NCBI RefSeq assembly: GCF_000422885.1 | Contig: NZ_AUGX01000024.1 | Span: forward strand, 1 to 64,000 | DNA length: 64,000 bases | From: Ottowia thiooxydans DSM 14619 | Lineage (GTDB): Bacteria; Pseudomonadota; Gammaproteobacteria; Burkholderiales; Burkholderiaceae_C | Direction of reading: 5' to 3' | Shown here: positions 42,718 to 51,660 of the stretch, one piece after another | How the letters are laid out: every line of letters starts with the position of its first letter | Numbering within the stretch: position 1 is the first letter of the stretch | Notes under the pieces: generated by a model | Seen by the model: only the letters and a program-made list of their open reading frames with translations | Told to the model about the DNA's origin: nothing | Databases searched by the model: none | Program-made: the position numbers and the translations under genes

Positions 42718-43056
42718 TTAATCTGACTTGATTACACGACTTGGGCGCTTCGCATTCTTGAACTTCCCGTCCAGGTATGCGATAAGTTGATCCTTCGACA
42801 TGCCTTTGCATTCTTCGAGTTCATCCGGCCTCAAGCGGCCGAGGGCTCGGAAGATGTCGGTGCCAAGCTGCAGCTCCTGCGCGGACGCACCCGAACGCTT
42901 TGATCGGAGCTGCCAGCGTCTCTCCCTCATGTCGAGGTAGAGATTCATGAGGAACGAGGCGACGAGTCGGAGAATCGCGAAGAAAATGACGAGTGCCAGT
43001 AAAAAAACCAGGAGAGCGCGTACTAGCTGTCCTGGATCTTGAGTGAGGTCTGCCAT
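42718..43056 (-). CDS. Small membrane protein of unknown function
   Basis: About 112 residues from ATG 43056. One long hydrophobic segment ('LVRALLVFLLALVIFFAILRLVASFL') is followed by a basic linker and a cytoplasmic part ending 'GMSKDQLIAYLDGKFKNAKRPSRV'. The arrangement recalls the 7766-8224 protein. No good Shine-Dalgarno is seen and the start codon overlaps that of the divergent gene at 43055, so the true start may be inside. Confidence 0.5.
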   Translation of the reverse strand: MADLTQDPGQLVRALLVFLLALVIFFAILRLVASFLMNLYLDMRERRWQLRSKRSGASAQELQLGTDIFRALGRLRPDELEECKGMSKDQLIAYLDGKFKNAKRPSRVIKSD

Positions 43057-43330
43057 GAATGCCAAAAAAATGCTTCTCCGGTTTTTGATCGGAAACGGAA
43101 CCTATGACCGCCTGGTGCGTATGAACGTGATCCAGGAAGCGGGCGTTGCGGGCCGGCGCTCTCCTGGCCAAAAGGCGCCGAACGTGCGCGCTGTCGATCT
43201 GTTTGAAGACTCCGTCCGGTACCTGAACAGGGATGAAACGGTACCTGATCACCTGCGCCTGCAAGTGCTGGGTGAACTGCCTCGCTACAGCCCGGTAGAC
43301 CTCAATCTCGGGTATCCCACCCAGACGTGA
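43055..43330 (+). CDS. Unknown small basic protein, 91 aa
   Basis: ATG 43055 follows GAGG at a good distance. 'MLLRFLIGNGTYDRLVRMNVIQEAGVAGRRSPGQKAPNVRAVDLFEDSVRYLNRDETVPDHLRLQVLG' (in parts) has no membrane segment or known motif. It is the only plus-strand gene between the two large tra operons, followed by a hairpin shared with the traG 3' end. Head-to-head overlap of its ATG with the minus-strand ATG at 43056 is unusual. Confidence 0.5.
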   Translation: MNAKKMLLRFLIGNGTYDRLVRMNVIQEAGVAGRRSPGQKAPNVRAVDLFEDSVRYLNRDETVPDHLRLQVLGELPRYSPVDLNLGYPTQT

Positions 43331-43354
43331 AGCTAGCCCTAGCTAGCCTCACTC

Positions 43355-43377
43355 AATAGCCAGCTTTGCTGGCTATT
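43355..43377. terminator. Bidirectional hairpin at the end of traG
   Basis: AATAGCCAGC-TTT-GCTGGCTATT, perfect 10-bp arms, overlapping the traG stop codon and followed on the plus strand by a T-rich run. Confidence 0.7.
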
Positions 43378-46300
43378 ACTTTTTGGGCTTTGTGAATTGA
43401 CGGATCGATTCAACTGCTCCATTAACCGCGCCTTGAACTTCGCGAACGGCCCCATCTACCGCGCGACCTCCAACTCCACCAGGGTCACCGATCCGGACAC
43501 CTGGAGGTGAGTCTGGCTCGTGAACCGGGCGCAACTGCTGAGTAGACTTGCTCGCGGCCCGCGATGCTTGTGCACCCCGCTCAGCGGAAACGTCACCTCG
43601 GCCTTGGTCAAGGAGAGACTGCATGCTTCCTTGGTGGCCGCCCCGTGGCGCCGGAATGTTGGCTGCGCTGCCGCCCGGTTGGTTGGTGTTGACGTGCTGA
43701 GCTTTGAGATCTGCCGCAGGGCCAACTGCAGCCGCTGAGCTCTCAAACGGCGTTTGGCCAGCCATCTTGTCCATTGCGGAATGGGCGCCGTAGAGGCCCG
43801 CGTTCTGAGATGCAGCTTTCTGGATTGTCTCCCACTTTCCAGCGACCGAAGATTCATGACTTCCGCCGATCTTGGCAACCTCGGAGATAGCGGCTGAGGC
43901 CGCAGCGCGGTTGGCGGATCCGTCCGCCCCGGTTTGGTACGCGCCGAATAGCTTCTGCGTGAATGAGCTAGGGTTATTCTGAGCCTCGCGAAGCGATGCG
44001 CCCAGCTCAGGACTGATGCTGGAAGCGGCATTGATAACTGCGCCCAGCTCTCCGCTCGATGCGCCATAAGCGACGGCTCTTTGCGCGTCTGCACCACTGA
44101 GGCTTGTCCTGGCGTCCATCCCAGACGAATTAGACAGAGAGTGAGTGAATGCTTCCTGCCGAGACAGAGCTGTCATGTACTTGTTGGTGTCTGACGTAGA
44201 CGAGGTAAGAGTCCGAATCGCACTGCTGATCGCCGCACTGGAATAGCCGGAAGTGTCAGCAGTCGTGACGGTGGTTCCTGTGCTGCCGCCTTCTGAAGTA
44301 GATGACCCGGATGTTCCGGTGGTGGTTCGAATAGCGGCGTTGACTTTTCCTTCGCCCAAACCGTTGCTCCCTGAGGCGCCCAAGCTCGCCTTTGCGCCCT
44401 TGCCTCCGGCACCAAGTTCCCCCCCAATCTGTGCACCAACCTGCGCGCTTGCAGACTTGGTATGGGAATATTGACCAGCATCTGCAACCTGGTTGGAATC
44501 GGAGAAGTCATACGTCTTGGTGACTCCGTCGTCGTGCCTGAGCGTGACCATTTTTCCGCTCATGCTTTGGAACTGGGATCCGGTGGCCTTGGCGAACGCG
44601 TTTACCTCACTTTCCGCGTGCTCTTTTGCCGCCGAAACCTGCTGTGCCAGCTGCGTAGCTTGCTGCTGCTGTTCAGCCGAGCTGTACTTGAAGTCGATGG
44701 AGTTGCCGGCAGCTGCTGCAGCGCCTTGAGTCGCAGCAACAGCGTCCGAGCCGATGGCTGCGTCACGCGCTCCTGCCGCGATGTCGTTACTCGATCCAAC
44801 TACTCCAGATGAATCCAGCTTGGGCGCCAGCCGGTCCTCGTTGAAGTTGTCAGGCATGTTCATGCGTTGTGCGACACCCACCAGGCCGTAGATTGATCCG
44901 CTGATGATGGCGAGCGTAATCATCGGCACCATCGAGAGCAGCGTGCTGGCCGATGCCAGCATGTTCGTGGTGGAGAAGATGAAGTCGTTGAGCCCACCCG
45001 GCAACAGGAGGGACGGAATCTTGAAGGCTCCGCCGGAAGTCAGCGCGTCCGACTGCGCGGCAGCTGCGATGCGTTCGACCTGGTTGGTGTAGTTGTGCAG
45101 CATGTACGCGCTGATGGCACCCGCAGTGGGGAGCCAGCTGTTGATCCACGCTGCGAAAAGCAGGTACGCTCCCCAGATCTTGAGCCCGGCGACACCCATG
45201 ATCACGCCCACCATGAGAATGATCGGCGACAGGATGACGTAGATGTAGAGCAGGGCATTCATGGCGTGTGACATGAAGGCGCTGAAAACGCTTGCTTCGC
45301 CGGCTGCGTTCACTGCGCCGCGCGCAATGGCTTCAGATGAGCTGTAGGTGGCTTGATTGCACTCAGACGAGTTTCGGGTGCCACAGGCGGCCATGACCCG
45401 CGAAAATACGGCGTTGGCCATGGTGTTGGCGGCCGTCACCGCGGTCTGGTTCTCGAACGCTCGGGCCATCTGGGCAGGGTTCCCGTTTGCGCCAGTCATG
45501 ATGGTTTCGAGATCTTGCTCGGTTTTCGCTGTGCTCGTTGACGAGCTTGCTCCAGTCAACTCCAGCAACTGGCTCACGACGCCGTCCAGCTCTTTCTGAA
45601 TCTGCTTGGCCCGCTCAGTGGCTCCTTTGTTGATGCCCATGGCTTCACCCATGCCACTGCTTGTGACAATAGATCGGGCCATCGGAGATGACATCGTGGC
45701 CGCTTCATTTACGACGAATGCCTGCATCTGAGCAAACACCGTGCGCAGCGCGGTCGCGCATGGCACATCAAAGTTTTTGTAGCCATCCGACGTCTTGACC
45801 TTGATGCGAACGCTGCCTGAGACGCCAGGCCCTTGATCCAGCATGTTCAGCGCGCCGTTGAGGCCACCTTCGTTAACCATCGCCATGCGCCCTTCGATGC
45901 CATCGCAAGTTGAGATCGTGCGGATGTTCTGCAGGATGACTGGGGGAAGCGCGAGCTTCTGCACTCGCAACATCGTCTTGAGAGGTGAGAAGTAGCCTTC
46001 CAGGCCCTTCTCGGCGAAGCCACCGTCGTCGGCCGCGCCACCTGGCGTGGTTGACCAGGTGTCGTAACGCATGGTCAGCTCTTTGAAAACAAAGGAGGTG
46101 ATGCCTAGCGGGTAGGCGACGCCAATTGGGACGTTGTCCACCGCTTCGAAGGGCGTTGCGCCGCCGGCGCTACCGCCGTTCACGTCGAAGTACGAGGCGG
46201 TGTAAACGGTGGTCCTGGGCATGAACAGCACCATGCCGAACACCAGGGTGAGGAACCAGGCGGAGAAGCCCATCTTCATGCGCCCCACACCGATGGCGAT

Positions 46301-46555
46301 GAAGAAGAACAGACTGACCATGGAGGCCAGCAGCAGCAGCTGGCCCATGAAGGAGTCCCCTATGGCACCGCCGCCATTGAAGAAGCTGGCCACAGCGTTG
46401 AAAGCTGAGGCCAACACCTTGTAGTCGCCCAAGGTATAGACCGTGGTCAGGTGCGAATCACCAGGGATCGTGGTTGGTACGGGACCATCTGCGAGTGCCG
46501 ATCCTGCACCGAGCGCAGCTGCTGCGCCAAGCAATAGGCGGTGTTTGTAGGCCAT
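43376..46555 (-). CDS. traG: TraG mating-pair stabilisation protein
   Basis: 1059 residues. N-terminal signal-like segment and several membrane helices ('LLLLASMVSLFFFIAIGVGRM', 'AWFLTLVFGMVLFMP', 'ALLYIYVILSPIILMVGVIMGVAG', 'TLLSMVPMITLAIISGSIYG' among them) define the TraG_N domain; the C-terminal 400 residues form a Ser/Gly/Ala-rich periplasmic or translocated part ending in 'KPKK'. In F, TraG works in pilus assembly, aggregate stabilisation and entry exclusion. Last gene of recD2-traF-traH-traG. Confidence 0.92.
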   Translation of the reverse strand: MAYKHRLLLGAAAALGAGSALADGPVPTTIPGDSHLTTVYTLGDYKVLASAFNAVASFFNGGGAIGDSFMGQLLLLASMVSLFFFIAIGVGRMKMGFSAWFLTLVFGMVLFMPRTTVYTASYFDVNGGSAGGATPFEAVDNVPIGVAYPLGITSFVFKELTMRYDTWSTTPGGAADDGGFAEKGLEGYFSPLKTMLRVQKLALPPVILQNIRTISTCDGIEGRMAMVNEGGLNGALNMLDQGPGVSGSVRIKVKTSDGYKNFDVPCATALRTVFAQMQAFVVNEAATMSSPMARSIVTSSGMGEAMGINKGATERAKQIQKELDGVVSQLLELTGASSSTSTAKTEQDLETIMTGANGNPAQMARAFENQTAVTAANTMANAVFSRVMAACGTRNSSECNQATYSSSEAIARGAVNAAGEASVFSAFMSHAMNALLYIYVILSPIILMVGVIMGVAGLKIWGAYLLFAAWINSWLPTAGAISAYMLHNYTNQVERIAAAAQSDALTSGGAFKIPSLLLPGGLNDFIFSTTNMLASASTLLSMVPMITLAIISGSIYGLVGVAQRMNMPDNFNEDRLAPKLDSSGVVGSSNDIAAGARDAAIGSDAVAATQGAAAAAGNSIDFKYSSAEQQQQATQLAQQVSAAKEHAESEVNAFAKATGSQFQSMSGKMVTLRHDDGVTKTYDFSDSNQVADAGQYSHTKSASAQVGAQIGGELGAGGKGAKASLGASGSNGLGEGKVNAAIRTTTGTSGSSTSEGGSTGTTVTTADTSGYSSAAISSAIRTLTSSTSDTNKYMTALSRQEAFTHSLSNSSGMDARTSLSGADAQRAVAYGASSGELGAVINAASSISPELGASLREAQNNPSSFTQKLFGAYQTGADGSANRAAASAAISEVAKIGGSHESSVAGKWETIQKAASQNAGLYGAHSAMDKMAGQTPFESSAAAVGPAADLKAQHVNTNQPGGSAANIPAPRGGHQGSMQSLLDQGRGDVSAERGAQASRAASKSTQQLRPVHEPDSPPGVRIGDPGGVGGRAVDGAVREVQGAVNGAVESIRQFTKPKK

Positions 46556-46578
46556 GAGGGTTGTCCTATAGGTCTTGA

Positions 46579-48033
46579 TCAGGTCGGCTGGTCATTGCGC
46601 TGAGCCAGGATGAAGGCGGACACGAGGTTGGCGATCCGCGCATCCAGGGCAGCGCCTGTGGCGCCGGCGGTGCGCATCTCGTTCTGGCGTTCCAGGATTG
46701 CCCGCTCCTGCGCCTCCGACAATGGAGCCACCTTTTTGTCGCCTACGCTGCCGGGGCGGTGTGCCATTCGCATGGTGCGGACCAGCGCTTCCAGCTGCTG
46801 CGACGCCACGACATCGGCCAGCACGTCCGCGATCTTGTTCGCGGCGTCCATGCCGGTCACGGTGTCGGAGCCAGCGATGTTCCAGAGCGGCCGCAGGGCG
46901 CTGGGGACCACCGCCATCAGGCGCTGCTGCACGTCGTTGAGTGCTACATCGCCTGTCTTGTTCTGCGTGCCGGTGATGGCCAGGATCGAGCCGCCTTTGA
47001 TCTCGTTGATGGTCAGGCCGTCGCCCACTTGCTCGCCTGCCAGCTGACGCACGATGCCGCGCTTGATGCCGTTGAAGGTGAACGACTTGGGCTCGATGTG
47101 CTGGCAGTCGTTCGAGCCGAAGCTCAGCAGCGAGCTGGCGCAGGCGTTGATCTTTTGCGCACCTTCGTCGCCTGAGCGACCGTTCTTCAGGTCGTTGTAG
47201 CTGAGCAGCGGCTGATAGACCTTGTCCTCGCGCGGGTTCGAGCCAGAGCCGCCTTGATCGGTAGTGGGCGTCACTGCGAACCCAAACAGGTTCATCATCA
47301 GCTCGATCGCGTTCTGCTGCCCGCCCAGCAGGGCCTCGTCCAGGCCTTCGGCTGCGCCGCTGGTGGCCAGCGAGTTGACCAGGCTGTTGCCGTAGGCGGT
47401 GGATTTGTCTTGTGCGGCACCACGGTTGGCGTTCGGGCTGGTGAAGACGCGGGTCATGGCCTCGTAGATGTCGTTCACCGAGTTGGTGGTGACCGCTGCC
47501 TCTTGCTCATACTTCTGCGCCTTCTCTTCGTCATTGAAGAGGTTCGCCGCGGCACCCAGAGCGATGGTCTTGCCGATCTGGCAGGTGTTCATTGCGCCGC
47601 TGTTGAGCTGACTCATGAGCGTCTGGAACTTCGAGACGTAGTTCGCGCAAGGCGGGCAGATCGCTTCGATCGCCATCTGCACGGCATACCCCCCAGCACT
47701 CGCGATGATCGAACGCAGCACCCCGGACAAGGCCTCCGCGGACATCATGCTGAAGGAGCCCAGGTACATGTCGATGCCGGAGCAGCCTGCATGGAAGCGC
47801 GGCGCATCGACGCTGAGCAGGTTGAAGTTGCGCACCGGCACGCGCACCTGCAGGCCGCCGAGGTAGCCACCAATCGAGCCGCTGGGCCCGCCCATGGCCG
47901 GCCGGGTGTAATTCCACATGGCATCCATCGAATCCGTGGCCGACCAGACTGGTGCGGTGACGCAAGCCGCAGCAAGTGCCAAGGGGGTGATGGCCTTGCG
48001 CAGGCGGCGGGACGTGTGTGACAGCGTTTTCAT
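46579..48033 (-). CDS. traH: TraH conjugative pilus assembly protein
   Basis: 484 residues with a signal peptide ('ITPLALAAACVTAPVWS'). TraH hallmarks: 'YLGGLQVRVPVRNFNLLSVDAPRFHAGCSGIDMYLGSFSMM', 'ICPPCANYVSKFQTLMSQLNSGAMNTCQIGKTIA' (given in parts) and C-terminal coiled regions. Works with TraF and TraG in the periplasm. 23 bp after traG start side, 20 bp from traF. Confidence 0.93.
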   Translation of the reverse strand: MKTLSHTSRRLRKAITPLALAAACVTAPVWSATDSMDAMWNYTRPAMGGPSGSIGGYLGGLQVRVPVRNFNLLSVDAPRFHAGCSGIDMYLGSFSMMSAEALSGVLRSIIASAGGYAVQMAIEAICPPCANYVSKFQTLMSQLNSGAMNTCQIGKTIALGAAANLFNDEEKAQKYEQEAAVTTNSVNDIYEAMTRVFTSPNANRGAAQDKSTAYGNSLVNSLATSGAAEGLDEALLGGQQNAIELMMNLFGFAVTPTTDQGGSGSNPREDKVYQPLLSYNDLKNGRSGDEGAQKINACASSLLSFGSNDCQHIEPKSFTFNGIKRGIVRQLAGEQVGDGLTINEIKGGSILAITGTQNKTGDVALNDVQQRLMAVVPSALRPLWNIAGSDTVTGMDAANKIADVLADVVASQQLEALVRTMRMAHRPGSVGDKKVAPLSEAQERAILERQNEMRTAGATGAALDARIANLVSAFILAQRNDQPT

Positions 48034-48052
48034 GGTGCGAGCCTTCCTTTGT

Positions 48053-49096
48053 TCAGCGTTTTGTGGAGGTGTCGTAGGTACCGTAGATGGCCGAATTCAT
48101 GATCTCCACGAGCTGACGTGGGTCGCTTGTGTCGGCCTTCTGTGTTTGCAGCTTGTTGATGTCGGCAGGGGTGAGGATTCCGCGCTCCTGCATGCGGGCC
48201 ACATCGACCAACTCGGGCGGTGCGATGTTCATGGAGATAGCCGCGGTGACGATCTTCTTTTCCAGGGCTGCGCGTGCGAGCGCGCCGTGCGCGACGATCG
48301 TCACGTTGCGCGGTGGACTGACCAGCAAAATCGCGGGCGTGATCTGCACACCGAGAGTCTTGGAGCGCTCACCGCGCGGATCCGGCCAGAAAGTGGTCAT
48401 CCCTTTGAGCGGCTTGCCGTCAACCGAGATGTAGCGGATGGGCCAGTTGTATTCCTTGACCATGTCCTGCAGGGTGTCGTACTGCGTGTGGCAGAAGCTG
48501 CACGTCGAATCGAACACAAACCAGATGCCCGTCTTTGGCGCGATGGTCTTCAGGATCTCCTTGCGCGCAGCATCCACCTGGAACAGTGCCGACGCGCGTG
48601 CGGCCGCAGCGATTGGGAAGCGCGCCTCTTCGTTGAGCATCGGGTCAGCTGCCACAACGCGTTCGACGGCGTTGCCATAGTTCGTGGCCATGTCCAGCAT
48701 CAACCGTTCGGCGTACTTGTAGGCGCGCACGTTCTCATCGCTGGGGTTGTTGATGGCGTTCTCGTGCAGGATGGGCAGCTTCTCCTTCAGCCATGACACG
48801 CTGAATGGGTTGGCCAGCTTGGCGGGCGCGAGGATCGAAGAAGCCGCTGGCGCCGGGTTGGGCGCGAAGACCACGGACGTTGGCTGCGAAGCCACCTGCG
48901 CAGGCTTGGGCGGTGGCGGCGGGTTCTGGTCGCGGTAGAAGAACCAGCCTGTGTTGCGGTTCTTGTTCACGTACTGCGATTCGTTCGACAACACTTGCGC
49001 AATGGCGCCGGCGGCCGCGGCCAGGCAGAGCCCACCGGCCGCCAGTCGGGCGCCCAGACTGGGCCAGAACTTGGACGCGATCTTTGTGTGGGCCAT
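48053..49096 (-). CDS. traF: TraF (F-type) thioredoxin-like conjugation protein
   Basis: 347 residues from ATG 49096, three bases after the recD2 stop. Signal peptide, a Pro-rich segment after 'NTGWFFYRDQN' (the characteristic 'GWxFY' of TraF), then a thioredoxin fold with 'DSTCSFCHTQYDTL' (a retained CxxC, which F TraF itself lacks) and 'ITPAILLV'. It probably forms or isomerises disulfides in TraH, TraU and related proteins. Confidence 0.9.
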   Translation of the reverse strand: MAHTKIASKFWPSLGARLAAGGLCLAAAAGAIAQVLSNESQYVNKNRNTGWFFYRDQNPPPPPKPAQVASQPTSVVFAPNPAPAASSILAPAKLANPFSVSWLKEKLPILHENAINNPSDENVRAYKYAERLMLDMATNYGNAVERVVAADPMLNEEARFPIAAAARASALFQVDAARKEILKTIAPKTGIWFVFDSTCSFCHTQYDTLQDMVKEYNWPIRYISVDGKPLKGMTTFWPDPRGERSKTLGVQITPAILLVSPPRNVTIVAHGALARAALEKKIVTAAISMNIAPPELVDVARMQERGILTPADINKLQTQKADTSDPRQLVEIMNSAIYGTYDTSTKR

Positions 49097-49098
49097 GG

Positions 49099-51438
49099 TC
49101 AATTCGAAATGAGTTGGAGTGCCGTGACGCGCTCCACCAACCCACTCAGTCGAGCGGGTTGCGGACGGCGGAGGATGTTGGCCAGCACCGAGGGGTTACC
49201 GATCACGGTGAGGTGAGCACGGGCCCTTGAGTACGCTGTGAAAACGATGCCGCGGTGCACGAAGCTCGGCGAGCCGTTGATGCACAGGAAGACGACGCGC
49301 CGGTACTCACTGCCCTGCGCGGAGTGCACGGTCATGGCGTAGGCCAGATCCAAATTGGCCAGGTGCTCTGCTGGAAAAGGGACGTGGGTCCCGTCGTCGA
49401 GAGCGAGGACCAGGTGCTCAAGGCGCCCCGTGTCAGAGCGCGTGGCCACGCGTTCGATGCTGCCGGTGTCACCGTTGACGACCTGGCGAAACTTGTCCCC
49501 CTTCTCCTCGGGAATGCGGATCAAGATGTTCTTGCGGATGATGATCCGATCGCCTACGCGAAGCGGCGCACCTGGCACCTTCAAGCCGTCTGGATTGAAG
49601 CGCTCGCGCAGCCGTTGATTGAGGTAAGTGGTGTTCCAACCCGGCGTGTCCGATTTACCCTTGCGGCGAGCAACCAACAGGCACACGCTGGCCAGGCCGC
49701 CCTCCAGTCCTTCGGCTGCTTTGGCGTAGTAGGTAATGACCGCATCGACTGTTTGTTCGGTTGCCTCCGGCAGCTCCGGGATGAATCGAACGTCCTCGCG
49801 GTTGGCGGTGTCCGACTCGCCGGCAGCGGCGCGGTTGACGACCTCCAGGATGCCGCCTTGGTTGCGATGCACCTTCGACAGGCGGTGATGGTCGAAGGGG
49901 AGGCTGAGGAGGTCGGCCAAGCAGTTGCCAGGACTCACAGACGGCAGCTGCTGCGTATCACCCAGCAGCACCAGGTGCGTGTCCATTGGCGTTGCTTGCA
50001 GCAGCGCATCCAGCAGCAGCAGATCCAGCATCGAGGACTCGTCGATGACCAGCACCTTGAAGCCCAGCAGATTGTTCGCGTTGTGCTCGAACCCGTCCTC
50101 GTTGACTCCCAGCGTGGCGTGGATGGTGCGCGCCGTGGCGTTGATTCGCGCGATCCGCGCGCCCAGTACCTTGGCCGCTTTGCCCGTGGGCGCGGCGAAC
50201 CCATAGTCGGTTGAGCGCGTATTGCGCGTGGCCAGCACCTGCACCAGCACTTCCATGATCGCTGTCTTGCCGCAGCCTGGCCCGGCCGTCACCGTGTGCA
50301 CGGTGCGTGTGCTGGACAGGATGGCCAGAACAGCTTGCTGCTGACTGGGGTCAAGGCTGAACCCCATGCCTTTTTCTGCATCGCGGATCAGCCTTCCGAG
50401 CTCATCTCTGGACAAATCCAGCATGGGCGGGCAGACGCGCATGCGAGCTGCCAGGGACGCGGCAACTCTTTTCTCGGCGAGAAACAGCGGGGTAGGGTAG
50501 TAGCGCTGCTCGCCGGCGCCCGAAGTCTCCAAGTGAATGGGTTCGCCGGACGCCAAAGCCGCGGCCACGGCTTGGTCGACGGTTACACGGGGGTCGACCA
50601 GTGAAATAGCCTGTGCGAGCTCGCGCTTGCGCAAATAGGTGTTGCCCTCTCGCGCGCAGCCTTCGTCAAGCGCGTAGGTGGTCAGCGCCGCCAGGCGGTA
50701 GGCGCTGTCACTTGCGATCTTGAGGGTGCGTGCGATCGCATCCGCAGTGGGGAAGCCGTAGCCCTCGGTGTCCCGCACCGGCGCATAGGGATTGGCAGCG
50801 AAGTGGTCCCAGGCCTGCTGAATCGGGTCGAGCAGCGAGCCGTGCTCAGGCTGCGGTACCGACGTGTACCGGGTCGCCAAGCTCTTGACGACACGGGGAC
50901 TCATTCGTTCGATGCCAAGAAGATGCAGCGCGAAGAGGCGTTCGACCATCGCAGGGACATCGTCGACGGCCGTGAACTCCACAAGCAGTGACGTGACTTC
51001 CGTGAAGTCGATCTGATAGGGGTTGCGAATCAGCTGATCGCGCAGCATGGCAAGAGTCTTGCGTTCTTGGTGCAGGGCTACCAGCTTGCGGGCATTCGCA
51101 TCGCCCACGTTTTTGAAACACCGAATGAGCAGCTTGCGAATCTCAATTGGGTCACTTGGCACAAAGTTGAGCGCGGACTGCACGTCGAGCTGCGACCCGT
51201 ATGTGACGTGGTTCTTGAGGACACCAACAAATTCGTAGGTATGCCCTACGGTGAGGCCCGCGAGAGAGTTGCCGATCAATGACAGCTGTGCAGATCCGTC
51301 TATGGGCGCCACCGTGGCGCGCCCCCAACCTGAGGACAGCACGTTCAACGACAGCAATTCGGCCGCAACGGAGACGGCAGCGGCCGAGGCCTGCAGGCCT
51401 GGCAGCGTTGATTGGCGGTCTGGAGCGTTCTGCAACAT
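49099..51438 (-). CDS. RecD2-like superfamily 1 DNA helicase
   Basis: 779 residues. N-terminal OB-like and helix-hairpin regions are followed by the helicase core: Walker A 'VTAGPGCGKTAIMEVL' (about 385-400), 'DYGFAAPTGKAAKVLGARI' (motif Ia), 'VLVIDESSMLDLLLLDALL' (motif II, DESS), 'HLVLLGDTQQLPSVSPGNCLADLL' (motif III) and the C-terminal 'AYAMTVHSAQGSEYRRVVFL...TAYSRARAHLTVIG' (motifs V and VI). This is the RecD2 5'-3' helicase class. As the first gene of traF-traH-traG and with the relaxase lacking a helicase domain, it may unwind the transferred strand; that role is inferred. Confidence 0.88.
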   Translation of the reverse strand: MLQNAPDRQSTLPGLQASAAAVSVAAELLSLNVLSSGWGRATVAPIDGSAQLSLIGNSLAGLTVGHTYEFVGVLKNHVTYGSQLDVQSALNFVPSDPIEIRKLLIRCFKNVGDANARKLVALHQERKTLAMLRDQLIRNPYQIDFTEVTSLLVEFTAVDDVPAMVERLFALHLLGIERMSPRVVKSLATRYTSVPQPEHGSLLDPIQQAWDHFAANPYAPVRDTEGYGFPTADAIARTLKIASDSAYRLAALTTYALDEGCAREGNTYLRKRELAQAISLVDPRVTVDQAVAAALASGEPIHLETSGAGEQRYYPTPLFLAEKRVAASLAARMRVCPPMLDLSRDELGRLIRDAEKGMGFSLDPSQQQAVLAILSSTRTVHTVTAGPGCGKTAIMEVLVQVLATRNTRSTDYGFAAPTGKAAKVLGARIARINATARTIHATLGVNEDGFEHNANNLLGFKVLVIDESSMLDLLLLDALLQATPMDTHLVLLGDTQQLPSVSPGNCLADLLSLPFDHHRLSKVHRNQGGILEVVNRAAAGESDTANREDVRFIPELPEATEQTVDAVITYYAKAAEGLEGGLASVCLLVARRKGKSDTPGWNTTYLNQRLRERFNPDGLKVPGAPLRVGDRIIIRKNILIRIPEEKGDKFRQVVNGDTGSIERVATRSDTGRLEHLVLALDDGTHVPFPAEHLANLDLAYAMTVHSAQGSEYRRVVFLCINGSPSFVHRGIVFTAYSRARAHLTVIGNPSVLANILRRPQPARLSGLVERVTALQLISN

Positions 51439-51476
51439 TGATCTGCGGGGCGTGAAGCGCTTTTAGCGCTCTAATG

Positions 51477-51508
51477 TTTGCAATTATCGTCTAGGTTTTG
51501 CAATTATA
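51477..51508 (-). promoter_or_regulatory. recD2-traFHG promoter with two TTTGCAAT copies
   Basis: On the plus strand TTTGCAATTAT occurs at 51477-51487 and 51497-51508, 20 bp apart; on the minus strand TATAAT (51508-51503) is a perfect -10. The orientation of the motif relative to the gene differs from the other tra promoters. Confidence 0.65.
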
Positions 51509-51556
51509 GGTTGCGCTCCATTTACGAGAACTGGGTTATTCCCCGCCTATCAGGTG

Positions 51557-51570
51557 TTCGCGCGCGCGAA
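51557..51570. promoter_or_regulatory. TTCGCGCGCGCGAA palindrome, copy 4
   Basis: In the divergent intergenic region between the recD2 operon and the methyltransferase gene; left flank GTG matches copy 2. Confidence 0.6.
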
Positions 51571-51613
51571 ATGGCGGTGGTGGTGTAAATCCTTCAAAAA
51601 GTGCTTGCCTTGT

Positions 51614-51658
51614 TAGTTTGGTGCTACTAAAGTCTCATCGACTTTGGTACGACTAAAC
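51614..51658 (+). promoter_or_regulatory. ACTTTGG-type repeats upstream of the methyltransferase
   Basis: TAGTTTGGTGCTACTAAAG (51614-51632) and ACTTTGGTACGACTAAAC (51641-51658) match the sites upstream of the 3781 gene. The second ends 2 bp before the ATG, so a bound protein would block translation start or transcription. Confidence 0.65.
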
Positions 51659-51660
51659 AC

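Noticed and set aside
49255-50214. Plus-strand frame of 319 codons
   Set aside because: Antisense shadow of the RecD2-like helicase gene, whose motifs are unmistakable.
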